Assembly (NCBI RefSeq): GCF_902706035.1
Contig: NZ_CACSJA010000006.1
Location: 62,001 to 126,000 of the forward strand
DNA from: Pantoea sp. 18069
GTDB lineage: Bacteria; Pseudomonadota; Gammaproteobacteria; Burkholderiales; Burkholderiaceae_C
DNA length: 64,000 bases
Reading direction: 5' to 3'
Shown in pieces: positions 9,429 through 17,934 of this stretch. The notes beneath the pieces are model-generated. The model was not told the DNA's origin. It searched no databases and saw nothing but the letters and a program-made list of their open reading frames with translations. The position numbers and the translations under genes were made by a program. Within the stretch, counting starts at the first letter, position 1, and every line of letters begins with the position of its first letter.

Positions 9429-9668
9429 ATGAACCAGATTTCACAGACCGCCATTTCCATGGGCAAGTACGTCGTTTCGCCCGCGACACACCAGACCAAA
9501 TGTGGCCGCTTCAGCGCCTCTTTTTCGGTCCATCGGTCCCAGAGCAACGGCAGCTACTGCCGTGTGTTCCGTTTTGACAAAACCTTTGCCTCGCGCGAAG
9601 CCGCCCGGATCTTTGCTGTGACCCAGGGCTGGCTGCAAACGTGCATGCCGCACCTCTCTGCGTGCTGA
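9429..9668 (+). CDS. Small conserved-looking hypothetical protein
   Basis: 79 residues. It has no motif that I can name, but the composition is protein-like rather than a random frame: a compact basic fold with SASFSVHRSQ, CRVFRFDKTFASREAARIFAVTQGW and a closing aromatic-rich helix. This resembles small betaproteobacterial proteins of unknown function in which a beta-sheet carrying FRF is followed by a helix with AxxfAxxQGxxW. It follows the strong promoter at 9222-9251 and precedes the RRM gene by 118 bp, so co-transcription under the same condition (for example cold) is plausible. The call is from pattern memory only. Confidence 0.5.
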   Translation: MNQISQTAISMGKYVVSPATHQTKCGRFSASFSVHRSQSNGSYCRVFRFDKTFASREAARIFAVTQGWLQTCMPHLSAC

Positions 9669-9786
9669 TGCTCTGTTCACCCCAGATCCAATCCCCGCTT
9701 TCCCGTTGCTGCGGACTCCCGATCCGTACGTTCTTATTCCAACGGTGCGCTATTCGTTGTGCGCCACTATTTAAAAAGGCTCTTTC

Positions 9787-10137
9787 ATGAGCAGCAAAAT
9801 CTACGTGGGCAACTTGCCCTACTCCGTGACCGATTCCAGCTTGGAAAGCAACTTTGCCGAGTTTGGCAGCGTTTCTTCCGCCAAGGTCATGATGGACCGC
9901 GAAACCGGCCGCTCCAAGGGCTTCGGGTTTGTGGAAATGGCTTCTGCTGAAGCCGCCCAGGCCGCGATCACCGGACTGCACGGCATGTCCGTCGATGGAC
10001 GCTCGATTGTCGTCAACATGGCGCGCCCCCGCGAAGAAGGCAGGAGCTCGGGTGGCCGCAGCGAGGCTGGCTACACTTCCAGCAATCGTTCGGACGTTGG
10101 GTATGGCAATGGTGGCCAAGGCGGTGGTCGCTACTGA
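9787..10137 (+). CDS. Single-RRM glycine-rich RNA-binding protein
   Basis: 116 residues. One RNA recognition motif fills residues 4-82, with RNP2 IYVGNL (5-10) and RNP1 KGFGFVEM (44-51), including the aromatic residues that stack on RNA bases. The tail (about 83-116) is rich in Gly, Ser and Arg, as in cyanobacterial and proteobacterial cold-inducible Rbp proteins. It probably binds single-stranded RNA and helps translation or stability at low temperature. AAAAAGG lies 7-13 bases before ATG 9787. A textbook terminator follows within 25 bp, so the transcript ends here. Role in cold response is inferred from the family. Confidence 0.92.
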   Translation: MSSKIYVGNLPYSVTDSSLESNFAEFGSVSSAKVMMDRETGRSKGFGFVEMASAEAAQAAITGLHGMSVDGRSIVVNMARPREEGRSSGGRSEAGYTSSNRSDVGYGNGGQGGGRY

Positions 10138-10159
10138 GTCCAGTCGACTCCTGTGAAAG

Positions 10160-10188
10160 ACCGGCTCTTTCCTGAGTCGGTTTTTTTT
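10160..10188 (+). terminator. Rho-independent terminator of the RRM gene
   Basis: An 8-bp stem (ACCGGCTC with GAGTCGGT, one G-U pair) around the loop TTTCCT, followed by eight T. It sits 22 bp after the RRM stop codon. Confidence 0.92.
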
Positions 10189-10312
10189 CGTCTCGATCGG
10201 CGTTGCTCGATGGTCAGGCAGGCTTGGCTGCGATATCGCTGGCGGAGCCCAGAGTCTGTAGAACCCTCGGTCTCATCTCAATCAGCTGCTTGCGACTTGT
10301 TGGATGCTTTCA

Positions 10313-10636
10313 ATGAAGAAAAATGCGCTCTTTCGCCTGCGTCTCTACCGTGACGATGTCATCGCCATAGGTCCAGGCAAAGTCCAACTGCTGGAAGCAA
10401 TTCAGAAGCACAAGTCCATTTCCGCAGCTGCGCGCAGCTTGGGCAGTCGTATCGGCGAGCCTGGAATCTGGTCGACGAGATGAACCAGGCGTTGGTGCAG
10501 CCGGTGGTGGCGTCGGGGCGGAGCACAGCTCACGGTGACGGGGCGGGAGGTCGTGGCCCGTTACCGGGCAGTTGAAAACATTGTCCAACAGGCCGCAGAT
10601 CAAGAGTTGAAGGTCCTGTTGGCGCTTCTCAAATAG
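10313..10636 (+). pseudogene. ModE-type single-domain molybdate regulator, two frame breaks
   Basis: Joining three frames recovers about 107 residues of the ModE N-terminal winged-helix domain: FRLRLYRDDVIAIGPGKVQL, LLEAIQKHKSISAAARSLG, then SYRRAWNLVDEMNQAL, then LTVTGREVVARYRAVE and a final helix. The first break is a lost T in what should be GGC-ATG-TCG (near 10442), exactly in the family's LGMSYRRAW motif; the second is in a G-rich run near 10520. As written, the protein stops after about 57 residues. The gene sits next to mop, fitting a molybdate role. Either a recent pseudogene or sequencing errors. Confidence 0.8.
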
Positions 10637-10664
10637 CTGCAGCGGAATTTGAGCGACGCAGGCC

Positions 10665-10877
10665 TCAGTCGTCGACCCCGATCATGACGGAAGACGCCTT
10701 GATTACGCCATAGGCCTGCGCACCCTCCTTGAGACCCAGGGACTCAGCAGAAGTGCTGGTGATTGTCGAAGTGATCTGCACGCCTGGCGCGATCTCCAGG
10801 GTGATCTCCGTGGTTACGGGTCCGCGGACGATGGCCAGGATCTTGCCTGACAGGACATTGCGCGCACTGATTTTCAT
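10665..10877 (-). CDS. mop: Mop molbindin, molybdate-binding protein
   Basis: 70 residues forming a single TOBE/Mop domain: MKISARNVLSGKI, VTTEITLEIAPG, ITSTSAESLGLKEGAQAYGVIKASSVMIG. Free-standing molbindins assemble into hexamers that bind molybdate or tungstate oxyanions and buffer them in the cytoplasm. The length matches Clostridium and Haemophilus Mop (about 68-70). It is transcribed towards the broken ModE-like gene, with 28 bp between the two 3' ends. Molybdenum-binding is established for the family; the in vivo role here is inferred. Confidence 0.9.
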   Translation of the reverse strand: MKISARNVLSGKILAIVRGPVTTEITLEIAPGVQITSTITSTSAESLGLKEGAQAYGVIKASSVMIGVDD

Positions 10878-11055
10878 GATTCACTCCAAAATGGCTGGTT
10901 GATGCTGCGTTGCAGCGTAGGGGTGCGAGGACACGCACCGTGCCATTGTCCACGCTGAGGAAACATGCCAAGTAGGCTTTGGCCGCTGTTTCCACGAAAG
11001 CACCGTTCAGTATCGAAACCGTGCTCCCGGCAAGTCTCTTATCGGGCCGCTGTGC

Positions 11056-11200
11056 CTACAGCTCCATCATCTGGAAATCGGATTTTCCGACGCCGCAGTC
11101 GGGACACAGCCAGTCGGCGGGCACGGCCGCTCATGGCGTTCCAGGGGCGATGCCGTGCTCCGGCGCGCAGTCTTCCTGGTCATGCAAAGAATGCATGCCT
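11056..11200 (-). pseudogene. Decayed rubredoxin gene
   Basis: Reading the minus strand, the C-terminal half of a rubredoxin is clear: EHGIAPGT, then a TGA where Trp is expected, then PADWLCPDCGVGKSDFQMMEL and a stop at 11056-11058. The second Cys pair (CPDC) is intact. Upstream in another frame is CILC, the first Cys pair, so a frameshift and loss of several residues separate the halves. Rubredoxins carry one FeS4 centre and pass electrons, typically to alkane hydroxylases or oxygen-defence enzymes. As written no full-length protein can be made. Confidence 0.75.
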
Positions 11201-11300
11201 GAACCTTGAGCGTGTGGCACGCGACATCGATAAGCAGGTGGCCTAACGGCCAAGGCGACAACTGCCTTGACACACGCAGTAATGGCGACATGTGTGAGCT

Positions 11301-12071
11301 TCATGTCGTTGACCCGCTGCTCGGCTCAGCCACTCCACCCGCCCCCAACACAGCCAACTCATTCGACACCCCAGCCCACGCCGCATCAAACCCGGCCGCC
11401 TTGCGCTCGGGCGGCACGGGATGCGCCCGCAACGCCCAGGTGGCACCGGCCACCACGCTGTCGATCACCGGCACCGCCACCTGGGGCTGCACCGCCGCGG
11501 CCATGCCTGCCAGGCCTGCGCCACCCAGGATCACGGCCTGCACGCCCATCTGGCGCACCACGTCGCGGCAGGCCTGGGCCAGCAGGGTGCGCGCGGCTTG
11601 CGGGTCTGCCGCCAGTTGGGCGCCCGTGGGGGCCACGGTGTGGATGCCTGCGAGCGCATGGGCCTGCCCGAGCTGCTGCGCCAGGCGCTGCAGCATGGGG
11701 CCCCAGCGCTCGCCACCGGTCACGATGGCAAAACGCCCATGGCGCGCGGCTTCGATGAATGACGCCTCGGCCAGGCCGGTGACGGGCACCGGGCTGCTTT
11801 CGCGCAAGGCCATGAGGCCGGGGTCGCCAAAGCAGCCTATCAGCACGGCATCGGGCCGTGCCTGGGGTTGCGCGAGGTCATGGGCCCAGGCATCCAGCGC
11901 GGCATGGGCTGCCACGGCGTAGCTGGCTTCGCAGGCAATGTAGGGGGCGCCAAAACGCGCCGTGGCCGTGCGCACCGCGACATGCGAGCCTGCGGCGGCC
12001 TGCACATGCTGGCGCAGCAGCGCGCTGACGCGGGCCGAGGTGTTGGGGTTGATGACGAGCAGTTGGCGCAT
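11301..12071 (-). CDS. Asp/Glu/hydantoin racemase family protein, second Cys missing
   Basis: 256 residues with the fold markers of the family: LLVINPNTSA at the start, IGCFGDPG with the first catalytic Cys, IVTGGERW, and LGGAGLAGMA where the second catalytic Cys of hydantoin racemase (LGCAG) is expected. The Cys-to-Gly change argues against two-base racemization as in hydantoin or aspartate racemase; some relatives act as decarboxylases, isomerases or one-Cys enzymes. It is the last gene of the minus-strand PotABCD-like operon, 20 bp after the GntR gene, so it probably processes the imported compound. The 3' end is at 11301. Confidence 0.82.
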   Translation of the reverse strand: MRQLLVINPNTSARVSALLRQHVQAAAGSHVAVRTATARFGAPYIACEASYAVAAHAALDAWAHDLAQPQARPDAVLIGCFGDPGLMALRESSPVPVTGLAEASFIEAARHGRFAIVTGGERWGPMLQRLAQQLGQAHALAGIHTVAPTGAQLAADPQAARTLLAQACRDVVRQMGVQAVILGGAGLAGMAAAVQPQVAVPVIDSVVAGATWALRAHPVPPERKAAGFDAAWAGVSNELAVLGAGGVAEPSSGSTT

Positions 12072-12091
12072 GGGTCGCGGGGCGTTGAAGA

Positions 12092-12856
12092 TCAGACACC
12101 GCCCAGCAACCGGGTCAGATCGAGCGTGTCGGCTGCCGGGGGCGTGAATTCAAGCTGCGCCTCGATGCGCACCAGGTGGTCCAGCATGCGGCGCGCCGCC
12201 TCCTTGGCGTCGCGCAGGCGAATGGCGTCGATCAGCGCCCGGTGCTCGCGGCAGCCGCAGGCCGTGGCCTCCTCGCGGGTCTGGGCGTGGGAGGGGCTGT
12301 AGGTCATCAGGATGAGCGAGGTGCGCGAGACCAGCTCGCGCAGGATGCGGCCCAGCGTCTGGTGTCCGGCGGCCTGCGCGATCTGCAGATGAAAGTCGCC
12401 TGACAGGCGAATCGCACGGCGCATGTCGCCGCTGGCGCGCGCCGCCTCTTCGTTCTCGATGCAGTTGCGCAAGGCCGCGATGTCTGCATCCGTGGCGTTG
12501 GCGATGAACAGCTCCACCAGCCGCGGCTCCAGCAGGCGGCGGGCTTCGAACACCTCCAGTGCCTCTTGCGGTGTGGGCTGGGCAATGGAGGCCCCGCGAT
12601 TGGGCGTGAGGGTCACCACCTGTTCGTTGGCCAGCCGCACCAGCACGGGCCGCACCCGCGTGCGCGACACGCCAAACGCCGTCGCCAGCTTGTCTTCCAC
12701 CAGCTTGGTGCCAGGGGGCAGGCGGTGATCGAGGATGGCGGACACCATGCGGTCGTACATGTCGTTGTCGCTGAGCTGGCCGGTCGCGTCGGGCTGGGCA
12801 GGGGGCTGGGTCACCGCGGCGCGTGCGCGCCGGGGCTTTGGGGTAGTTATTGTCAT
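12092..12856 (-). CDS. GntR-family regulator, FCD subfamily
   Basis: 254 residues. N-terminal GntR winged helix (MYDRMVSAILDHRLPPGTKL, then LATAFGVSRTRVRPVLVRL) and an all-helical FCD effector domain with the metal-binding His pattern (FHLQIAQAAGHQ, REHRALIDAI). A 25-residue basic, proline-rich N-terminal extension is present. It is encoded inside the transporter operon, 13 bp after the permease gene and 20 bp before the racemase-family gene. FCD regulators usually repress their own operon and respond to small carboxylates. The TGTATACA palindrome before the first gene (17264-17271) is a candidate operator. Confidence 0.9.
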   Translation of the reverse strand: MTITTPKPRRARAAVTQPPAQPDATGQLSDNDMYDRMVSAILDHRLPPGTKLVEDKLATAFGVSRTRVRPVLVRLANEQVVTLTPNRGASIAQPTPQEALEVFEARRLLEPRLVELFIANATDADIAALRNCIENEEAARASGDMRRAIRLSGDFHLQIAQAAGHQTLGRILRELVSRTSLILMTYSPSHAQTREEATACGCREHRALIDAIRLRDAKEAARRMLDHLVRIEAQLEFTPPAADTLDLTRLLGGV

Positions 12857-12869
12857 AAGGGTGCCGTTT

Positions 12870-13757
12870 TTAACCCGTGCGGCCCTTGCCGCGTCGCCCC
12901 AATGCCCATACCAGCGCCAGCGTGATGCCCATGACCGCGAACGACACCACCGTGGTCAACGTGCCCAGCGCATAGATGGATGGGGTGGTCACGGTGCTGG
13001 TAAGGCCCTGCAGTTCCAGCGGCAGCGTGTTCACATCGCCAATGGCTTGCGAGGTGCGTGCGATCTCATCCCAGCTCAGGGTGAAGCCGAACATGCCTAT
13101 GCCCACGACCGAGGGCGCGATCAGCGGCAGCACCACATGCGCAAAGCCCTGCCAGGGCGTGGCACCCAGGTCGCGTGCGGCCTCTTCGTAGGCGGGGTTG
13201 AAGCGGTTGAACACCGCGAACATGATGAGCAGGCCGAAGGGCAGCGTCCAGGTCAGGTGCGCGCCCAGCGCCGAGGTGAACAGGCCCAGCGAAGTGCCAT
13301 AGCCCTCCAGCGCGCTTTCCATGCCCAGCCATTCGAGCGTGGCCTTGATGGCGTTGTCCATGAGCCGGAACTCCAGCCCTATGCCCAGCGACACGATGAT
13401 GGACGGCATGATGAGGCTGGCCACGACGATGAAGAACAGCGTGTTGCTGCCGGCCAGCCGCTTGCGAAACGCCAGGCCGGCCAGCACCGACAGCACCACC
13501 GTGCTGAGCATCACCGCCGCGCCCAGGCCCAGCGAGCGCCACAGCGCCGCGCCTATGTCCACCACGCCCAGCCCCTCGGCGAGCTTGTGGAACCAGTGCA
13601 GCGACACACCGCGCATGGGGAAGGTGAGCCCGCCTTCGGGCCCCTGGAAACTCAGCAGGAAGATGACCAGCATGGGGCCGTACATGAACAGCACGAACAG
13701 GCTGAACACGGTGGCCAGGGGCCAGAAGCTGGCGGGGCGGGTTTCGCGGACTTTCAT
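12870..13757 (-). CDS. ABC permease, PotC-like
   Basis: 295 residues with about six membrane helices and the inner-membrane-component loop EEAARDLGATPWQGFAHVVLP (the EAA motif that docks on the ATPase), at about residue 190. It is of the PotC/YdcV type used for polyamines and related organic cations or acids. The start is one base after the stop of the PotB-like gene, so the two permeases are translationally linked. They form a heterodimeric channel in the inner membrane. Confidence 0.9.
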   Translation of the reverse strand: MKVRETRPASFWPLATVFSLFVLFMYGPMLVIFLLSFQGPEGGLTFPMRGVSLHWFHKLAEGLGVVDIGAALWRSLGLGAAVMLSTVVLSVLAGLAFRKRLAGSNTLFFIVVASLIMPSIIVSLGIGLEFRLMDNAIKATLEWLGMESALEGYGTSLGLFTSALGAHLTWTLPFGLLIMFAVFNRFNPAYEEAARDLGATPWQGFAHVVLPLIAPSVVGIGMFGFTLSWDEIARTSQAIGDVNTLPLELQGLTSTVTTPSIYALGTLTTVVSFAVMGITLALVWALGRRGKGRTG

Positions 13758-13758
13758 C

Positions 13759-14673
13759 TCACAGCTCCTTGCGGATGTCGACGAGGCGCGTGAGGCCCCA
13801 GATGATCATCAGGACCACGGCCAGCAGGATCACGGCATTGGCCGCCGCCAGCGGGAACTGCAGGTAGGACGTCTGCACCTGGATGATCTTGCCGATGGAG
13901 GCGATCTGCTGGCCGCCCATCACGCCTATGGTGACGAAGTCGCCCATGACGATGGTGATCACGAAGATCGAGCCGATGATGATGCCGGTGCGCGACAGCG
14001 GGACGATCACGTTCCACAGCGTCTGCCAGCCGCTGGCGCCGCTGTCGCTGGCCGCCTCGATGAGACTGCGGTCTATGCGCATCATGCTGTTGAAAATGGG
14101 CACGATCATGAACATGGTGTAGAGGTGCACAAAGGCCAGCACCACCGAGAAATCGGAGAACAGCAGCCATTCGATGGGCTGGTCTATCAGTCCCGCGCCC
14201 ACCAGGCCCTGGTTCACCAGACCATTGCGCCCCAGCAGCGGCACCCACGCGATCATGCGGATCACGTTGGACGTCCAGAACGGGATGGTGCACAGCACGA
14301 ACAGCAATGTCTGCATGCCCGCCGAGCGCACATGAAAGGCCAGGAAATAGGCCACGGTGAAGCCGATCACCAGCGTGATGAGCCACACCAGAAAACTGAA
14401 CTTGAGCGTGGAGTAATACGTCTTGAGCGTGACGCACAGCCCTTCGGACGCATCGCCGCAGCCCGCGAAGATGGACACGTAGTTCTTGAACGTGAAGCCG
14501 GGCAGCAATTCGTACTCGTTGAAGTCCCAGAAACTGACCATCACGATCAATGCCAGCGGGATGAGGAAAAACAGCGCGAACACCAGCGTGAACGGCGCGG
14601 CCTGCCACCAGGCAGCGATGCTTCGCCCCGGGATGGCGCTGGCGGGCAGGGTAGGGGTGTGGGTAGAGCTCAT
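13759..14673 (-). CDS. ABC permease, PotB-like
   Basis: 304 residues. A short cytoplasmic N-terminus is followed by six predicted helices (first at FTLVFALFFLIPLALIVMVSF) and the EAA loop IEAASDSGASGWQTLWNVIVP at about residue 208. It pairs with the PotC-like permease directly downstream. The insert with two Cys (CGDASEGLC) in the first periplasmic loop is typical of PotB/YdcU-like proteins. Third gene of the operon after the ATPase and the binding protein. Confidence 0.9.
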   Translation of the reverse strand: MSSTHTPTLPASAIPGRSIAAWWQAAPFTLVFALFFLIPLALIVMVSFWDFNEYELLPGFTFKNYVSIFAGCGDASEGLCVTLKTYYSTLKFSFLVWLITLVIGFTVAYFLAFHVRSAGMQTLLFVLCTIPFWTSNVIRMIAWVPLLGRNGLVNQGLVGAGLIDQPIEWLLFSDFSVVLAFVHLYTMFMIVPIFNSMMRIDRSLIEAASDSGASGWQTLWNVIVPLSRTGIIIGSIFVITIVMGDFVTIGVMGGQQIASIGKIIQVQTSYLQFPLAAANAVILLAVVLMIIWGLTRLVDIRKEL

Positions 14674-14727
14674 GGTGTTGGCAAATCAGCTATCCGGGGC
14701 AATACGCGCTGGCGTTGGAACTAACGC

Positions 14728-14751
14728 AGCGGAAGGCCGGGGCCTTCCGCT
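14728..14751 (-). promoter_or_regulatory. Strong hairpin between binding-protein and permease genes
   Basis: An 11-bp perfect inverted repeat (AGCGGAAGGCC and GGCCTTCCGCT) in the 91-bp gap after the binding-protein stop. There is no T run. Hairpins of this kind after a periplasmic binding-protein gene usually protect its mRNA or weaken read-through, so that the binding protein is made in excess over the permeases. Confidence 0.55.
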
Positions 14752-14764
14752 GGGCGGCCGCTTT

Positions 14765-16057
14765 TTATGCCGCCACGAATTCATTCCACTTCTGAACCAT
14801 GTAGTTGTTCTCATCCATCAGCGCATTCCAGCAGGCGATGGAGCCCATGCGCGATTCGTAGCTGCCGCCGTCGCGCACCTCGCCGGCCTTGGCCAGCACA
14901 TCGCCGTTCGGGCCCTTGATGTCCTGCGCGGCGGGCTTGCCTTCCATCCAGTAGGCCCACTCGTAGGCTTCCATCTTGGACTTGGCGGTTTCCAGCACGG
15001 CGCTGTAGTAGCCCTGGCGGTTCAGGTAGGCGCCGGCCCAGCCGTCCAGGAACCAGTTGATGAACTCATACGCGCCATCGAGCTTGCGGCCGCTGAGCGT
15101 GGCGGGCAGGCCAAAGCCGGCAGCCCAGGCGCGGTAGCCTTCCTTGAGCGGCTGGAAGTTGCAGGCGATGCCCTTGGTGCGCACGGCCGTGACGGCCGGG
15201 CTCCACATCGACTGGATCACCACTTCGCCCGACGCCATCAGATTCACCGACTCGTTGAAGTCCTTCCACAGCGCGCGGAACTGGCCTTGCCGCTTGGCTT
15301 CGATCAGGGTCTTGATCGTCAGATCGATTTCCTTCTTGGTCATGTTGCCCTTGTCGGGGTACTTGTAGATGCCCATGGCTTCCACGACCATGGCCGCGTC
15401 CATGATGCCGATGGAAGGGATGTTCAGGATGGCGGTCTTGCCCTTGAACTCGGGGTTGAGCAGTTCGGCCCAGGAGTTGATGGGGCGCTTGATCAGGTCA
15501 GGGCGTATGCCCAGCGTGTCGGCGTTGTACACGGTCGGGATCAGGCTCATGAACTGCGTGGGCGCGCTGGCGAACTTCTTGGACCTTTCGCCTTCCAGGT
15601 AGATCACCTTCTTGGGTGCCGTGCCCTGGTCGCCCACGGCCTTGCCGCCCACCATGCCGGTGGTGAACAGCGGGGTGATCTTGTCGGCATTCTTGATGCG
15701 CCTGGTATCGATGCCCTTGAGGTTGCCGGTGGGCACGATCTTCTTGAGCGAGAAATACTCGGTATCGATCAGATCGAAGCTGTTGGGCGCAGTGACGGCG
15801 CGCTTGCTCACGTCGTCGGTGGTCACGGCCACGTACTGGATCTGGATGCCGGTGTCGGCCTTGAACTTTTCGGCAATCACTTTGTCCTGGTTCACCGCCG
15901 TGCCCAGGTAGCGCAGCACGATCTTTTCCTGCGCGTGCACCGCCGGGAACACGCCGGCAGCCAGGATGCCCGCCGTGCCCTTGAGCAGCGAGCGGCGCTG
16001 CACGCCAGTGGCACCGGAAACGACGACAGGGGAATCGGCACGGGAAGCATCGGACAT
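14765..16057 (-). CDS. PotD-like extracytoplasmic binding protein of ABC transporter
   Basis: 430 residues from ATG 16057, which has AAGGAG five bases upstream; the frame is open far beyond but overlaps the ATPase gene in another register. A twin-arginine-like signal (QRRSLLKGTAGILAAGVFPAVHA) suggests export by Tat or Sec. The mature part is of the spermidine/putrescine class: IVLRYLGTAVNQDKVIAEKF, SFDLIDTEYFSLKKI, SLIPTVYNADTLG, INSWAELLNPEFKGKTAI, GYYSAVLETAKSKM. The ligand is likely a polyamine-like or amino-acid-derived compound; the racemase-family gene in the operon argues for something other than plain polyamines. Confidence 0.9.
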   Translation of the reverse strand: MSDASRADSPVVVSGATGVQRRSLLKGTAGILAAGVFPAVHAQEKIVLRYLGTAVNQDKVIAEKFKADTGIQIQYVAVTTDDVSKRAVTAPNSFDLIDTEYFSLKKIVPTGNLKGIDTRRIKNADKITPLFTTGMVGGKAVGDQGTAPKKVIYLEGERSKKFASAPTQFMSLIPTVYNADTLGIRPDLIKRPINSWAELLNPEFKGKTAILNIPSIGIMDAAMVVEAMGIYKYPDKGNMTKKEIDLTIKTLIEAKRQGQFRALWKDFNESVNLMASGEVVIQSMWSPAVTAVRTKGIACNFQPLKEGYRAWAAGFGLPATLSGRKLDGAYEFINWFLDGWAGAYLNRQGYYSAVLETAKSKMEAYEWAYWMEGKPAAQDIKGPNGDVLAKAGEVRDGGSYESRMGSIACWNALMDENNYMVQKWNEFVAA

Positions 16058-16116
16058 GGGAAAACTCCTTGGGTTGCGGATGGGGACGGATGAAAAACGG
16101 GGGGGACGGGAGGTAT

Positions 16117-17208
16117 TCAGGCGGCGACCGCCAGGGCCGGTGAGGGCGCAGACAGCGGGTGCGCTTGATGAGGCGTCCAGTGCAGTTGCACCGGCTGCCC
16201 CACCTGCCAGGGCAGCGCGGCAAACCCGGCCTCGGACACCATCACCGAATAGGCTGCCGTGGCATTGGCCGACAGGGCCACGCCCTGCTTTTGCAGGCCC
16301 AGCAGCACATAGGTGCCCTGGTACTCCACGTCGGTCACGACGGCCTGCATGCGCTGGGCGCCGCTGGGCAGCTCGGCGTCGGCAAGCGCGATCTGCAGAT
16401 GGTCGGTGCGCACCCCCACCAGGCCTTGCGGCGTATCGATCACGTTGTGCCCGCCCATGAAGCGCGCGACGAATTCGTTGGCGGGGCGGTTGTAGACCTC
16501 GTGCGGGCTGCCCACCTGCTCGATCACGCCGTGGTTCATCACCACCATGGTGTCGGCCAGGGCCATGGCTTCCTCCTGGCTGTGGGTGACGTGGATGAAA
16601 GTCAGGCCCAGCTCTTTTTGCCAGCGGCGCAGCTCGGCACGCATCTGGATGCGCAGGAAGGGGTCGAGCGCGGAAAGGGGTTCGTCCAGCAGCAGCACGC
16701 GTGGCTGCGTGATGAGCGCGCGCGCCAGAGCCACGCGCTGCTGCTGCCCGCCCGAGAGTTCCGCCGGCTTGCGCTCGGCCAGGTGGCCCAGCGCTACACG
16801 CTCGAGCAGGTCGCGCGCCCTGGCCTGGCGTTCGGCCCTGGCCACGCCTTTCATCTTGAGGCTGAAGGCCACGTTGTCCAGCGCCGACAGGTGCGGAAAC
16901 AGCGCAAAGCTCTGGAACATCATGGCCGTGCCGCGCGCCGCGGCGGGCAGGTCGGTGATGTTGCGGTTCTCCAGCAGGATGTCGCCACCGGTCACCGACT
17001 CGTGCCCCGCAATCATGCGCAAGGTGGTGCTCTTGCCGCAGCCCGACGGGCCCAGCAGGCAGCAATAGCTGCCGCTGGCAATGCGCAGGTTGATCGCATC
17101 CACGGCGGGCTTGCCGCTGGCGTAGCGCTTGGTCAGCGCAACGACTTCAATGCCGGCGGCGGCCGATGTGGACTGGGAAGGTGCGGGTGCAGGGATGTGG
17201 GCTTGCAT
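16117..17208 (-). CDS. ABC transporter ATPase, PotA-like
   Basis: 363 residues from ATG 17208. Walker A GPSGCGKST, Q-loop FQSFALFPHL, signature LSGGQQQR, Walker B VLLLDEPLSALD, switch His VTHSQEEA, and a C-terminal TOBE regulatory domain (LVGVRTDHLQIALADA to the end). This is the energizing subunit of the PotABCD-like importer and first gene of the operon, 59 bp ahead of the binding-protein gene. The first ~20 residues are low-complexity (PAPAPSQSTSAAAG). Confidence 0.92.
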   Translation of the reverse strand: MQAHIPAPAPSQSTSAAAGIEVVALTKRYASGKPAVDAINLRIASGSYCCLLGPSGCGKSTTLRMIAGHESVTGGDILLENRNITDLPAAARGTAMMFQSFALFPHLSALDNVAFSLKMKGVARAERQARARDLLERVALGHLAERKPAELSGGQQQRVALARALITQPRVLLLDEPLSALDPFLRIQMRAELRRWQKELGLTFIHVTHSQEEAMALADTMVVMNHGVIEQVGSPHEVYNRPANEFVARFMGGHNVIDTPQGLVGVRTDHLQIALADAELPSGAQRMQAVVTDVEYQGTYVLLGLQKQGVALSANATAAYSVMVSEAGFAALPWQVGQPVQLHWTPHQAHPLSAPSPALAVAA

Positions 17209-17263
17209 GCCAATGATGTATGCAAATGACGTGCCAGCTTTGCACGCAATGTTTGCACCATTT

Positions 17264-17271
17264 TGTATACA
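17264..17271. promoter_or_regulatory. TGTATACA palindrome upstream of PotA-like operon
   Basis: An 8-bp perfect palindrome 56 bp before the first gene of the operon, in an AT-richer patch. GntR/FCD regulators usually bind short palindromes of this type, and the operon encodes one. The rest of 17209-17934 contains no gene that I can support; a ~24-bp block at 17711-17735 resembles 5245-5270. Confidence 0.4.
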
Positions 17272-17934
17272 GAATGCACCTGGACGGGGAGTGAACGGCC
17301 CCAGCGTTAAGGCGGCATGCACCGTAAAGCACAGTGATTGGCTGCGCGCTGGTCTTCCATTCCTGGGGCACAGATTGACGGCCGCTTTATGGCGCAGGTC
17401 CAGGGGTAGGTTTTTAGCGGCTAAATTTCCGGCAGCCTGGTCAGGCGCGCACGGCCAGCCTGCGGGCACCGCGAGACGTCTATGTCATCGACCAGCGCCT
17501 GACCCGACGCGGCCCACGCTGGCCGGCAGCGTGTTCAGTGTGATGCTCTCGCCTGCGCCGTTGCCCCGAATGACGCAGCCATGCGAAGCTGGCCATCGAC
17601 ATGGCAAGCACCCAGCTCAGGGCGATCGAGACGAAATATCAGTCCACCACTTGCCTTCCGTGATTTGCATATGCTGCGACCGCGTGGTCTGGGCCGATCT
17701 GGCTGCGGTAAGCGGCCCTTGTCGTTGGTAAAAATGCGTGGACCATGCAGCGGTTGCGAAGGTGCCGATTGCGCAGGCCAGATGTCATCTTTAGGCGAGA
17801 AGCGCGCCTTTAATGCCGTGGAATGGCTGATTGCTCCAGACTGATCTGCGCCATTCGCGGTCTGGGACACATTTGATTCAATAGTCGCAACTCGCTCGTA
17901 ACTTGGTTATGGGGTAGGGATTCCAGGGGCAAGG

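Noticed and set aside
10878..11055. Molybdenum-cofactor riboswitch near mop
   Set aside because: No conserved hairpin set is visible in the 5' region of mop.
12735..13793. Plus-strand frame opposite the permease gene
   Set aside because: Shadow frame rich in Arg, His and Gln; opposite a well supported gene.
14765..17065. Open frame running through the ATPase gene into the binding-protein gene
   Set aside because: The ATPase part is in another register; no real fusion protein. ATG 16057 with AAGGAG is the binding-protein start.
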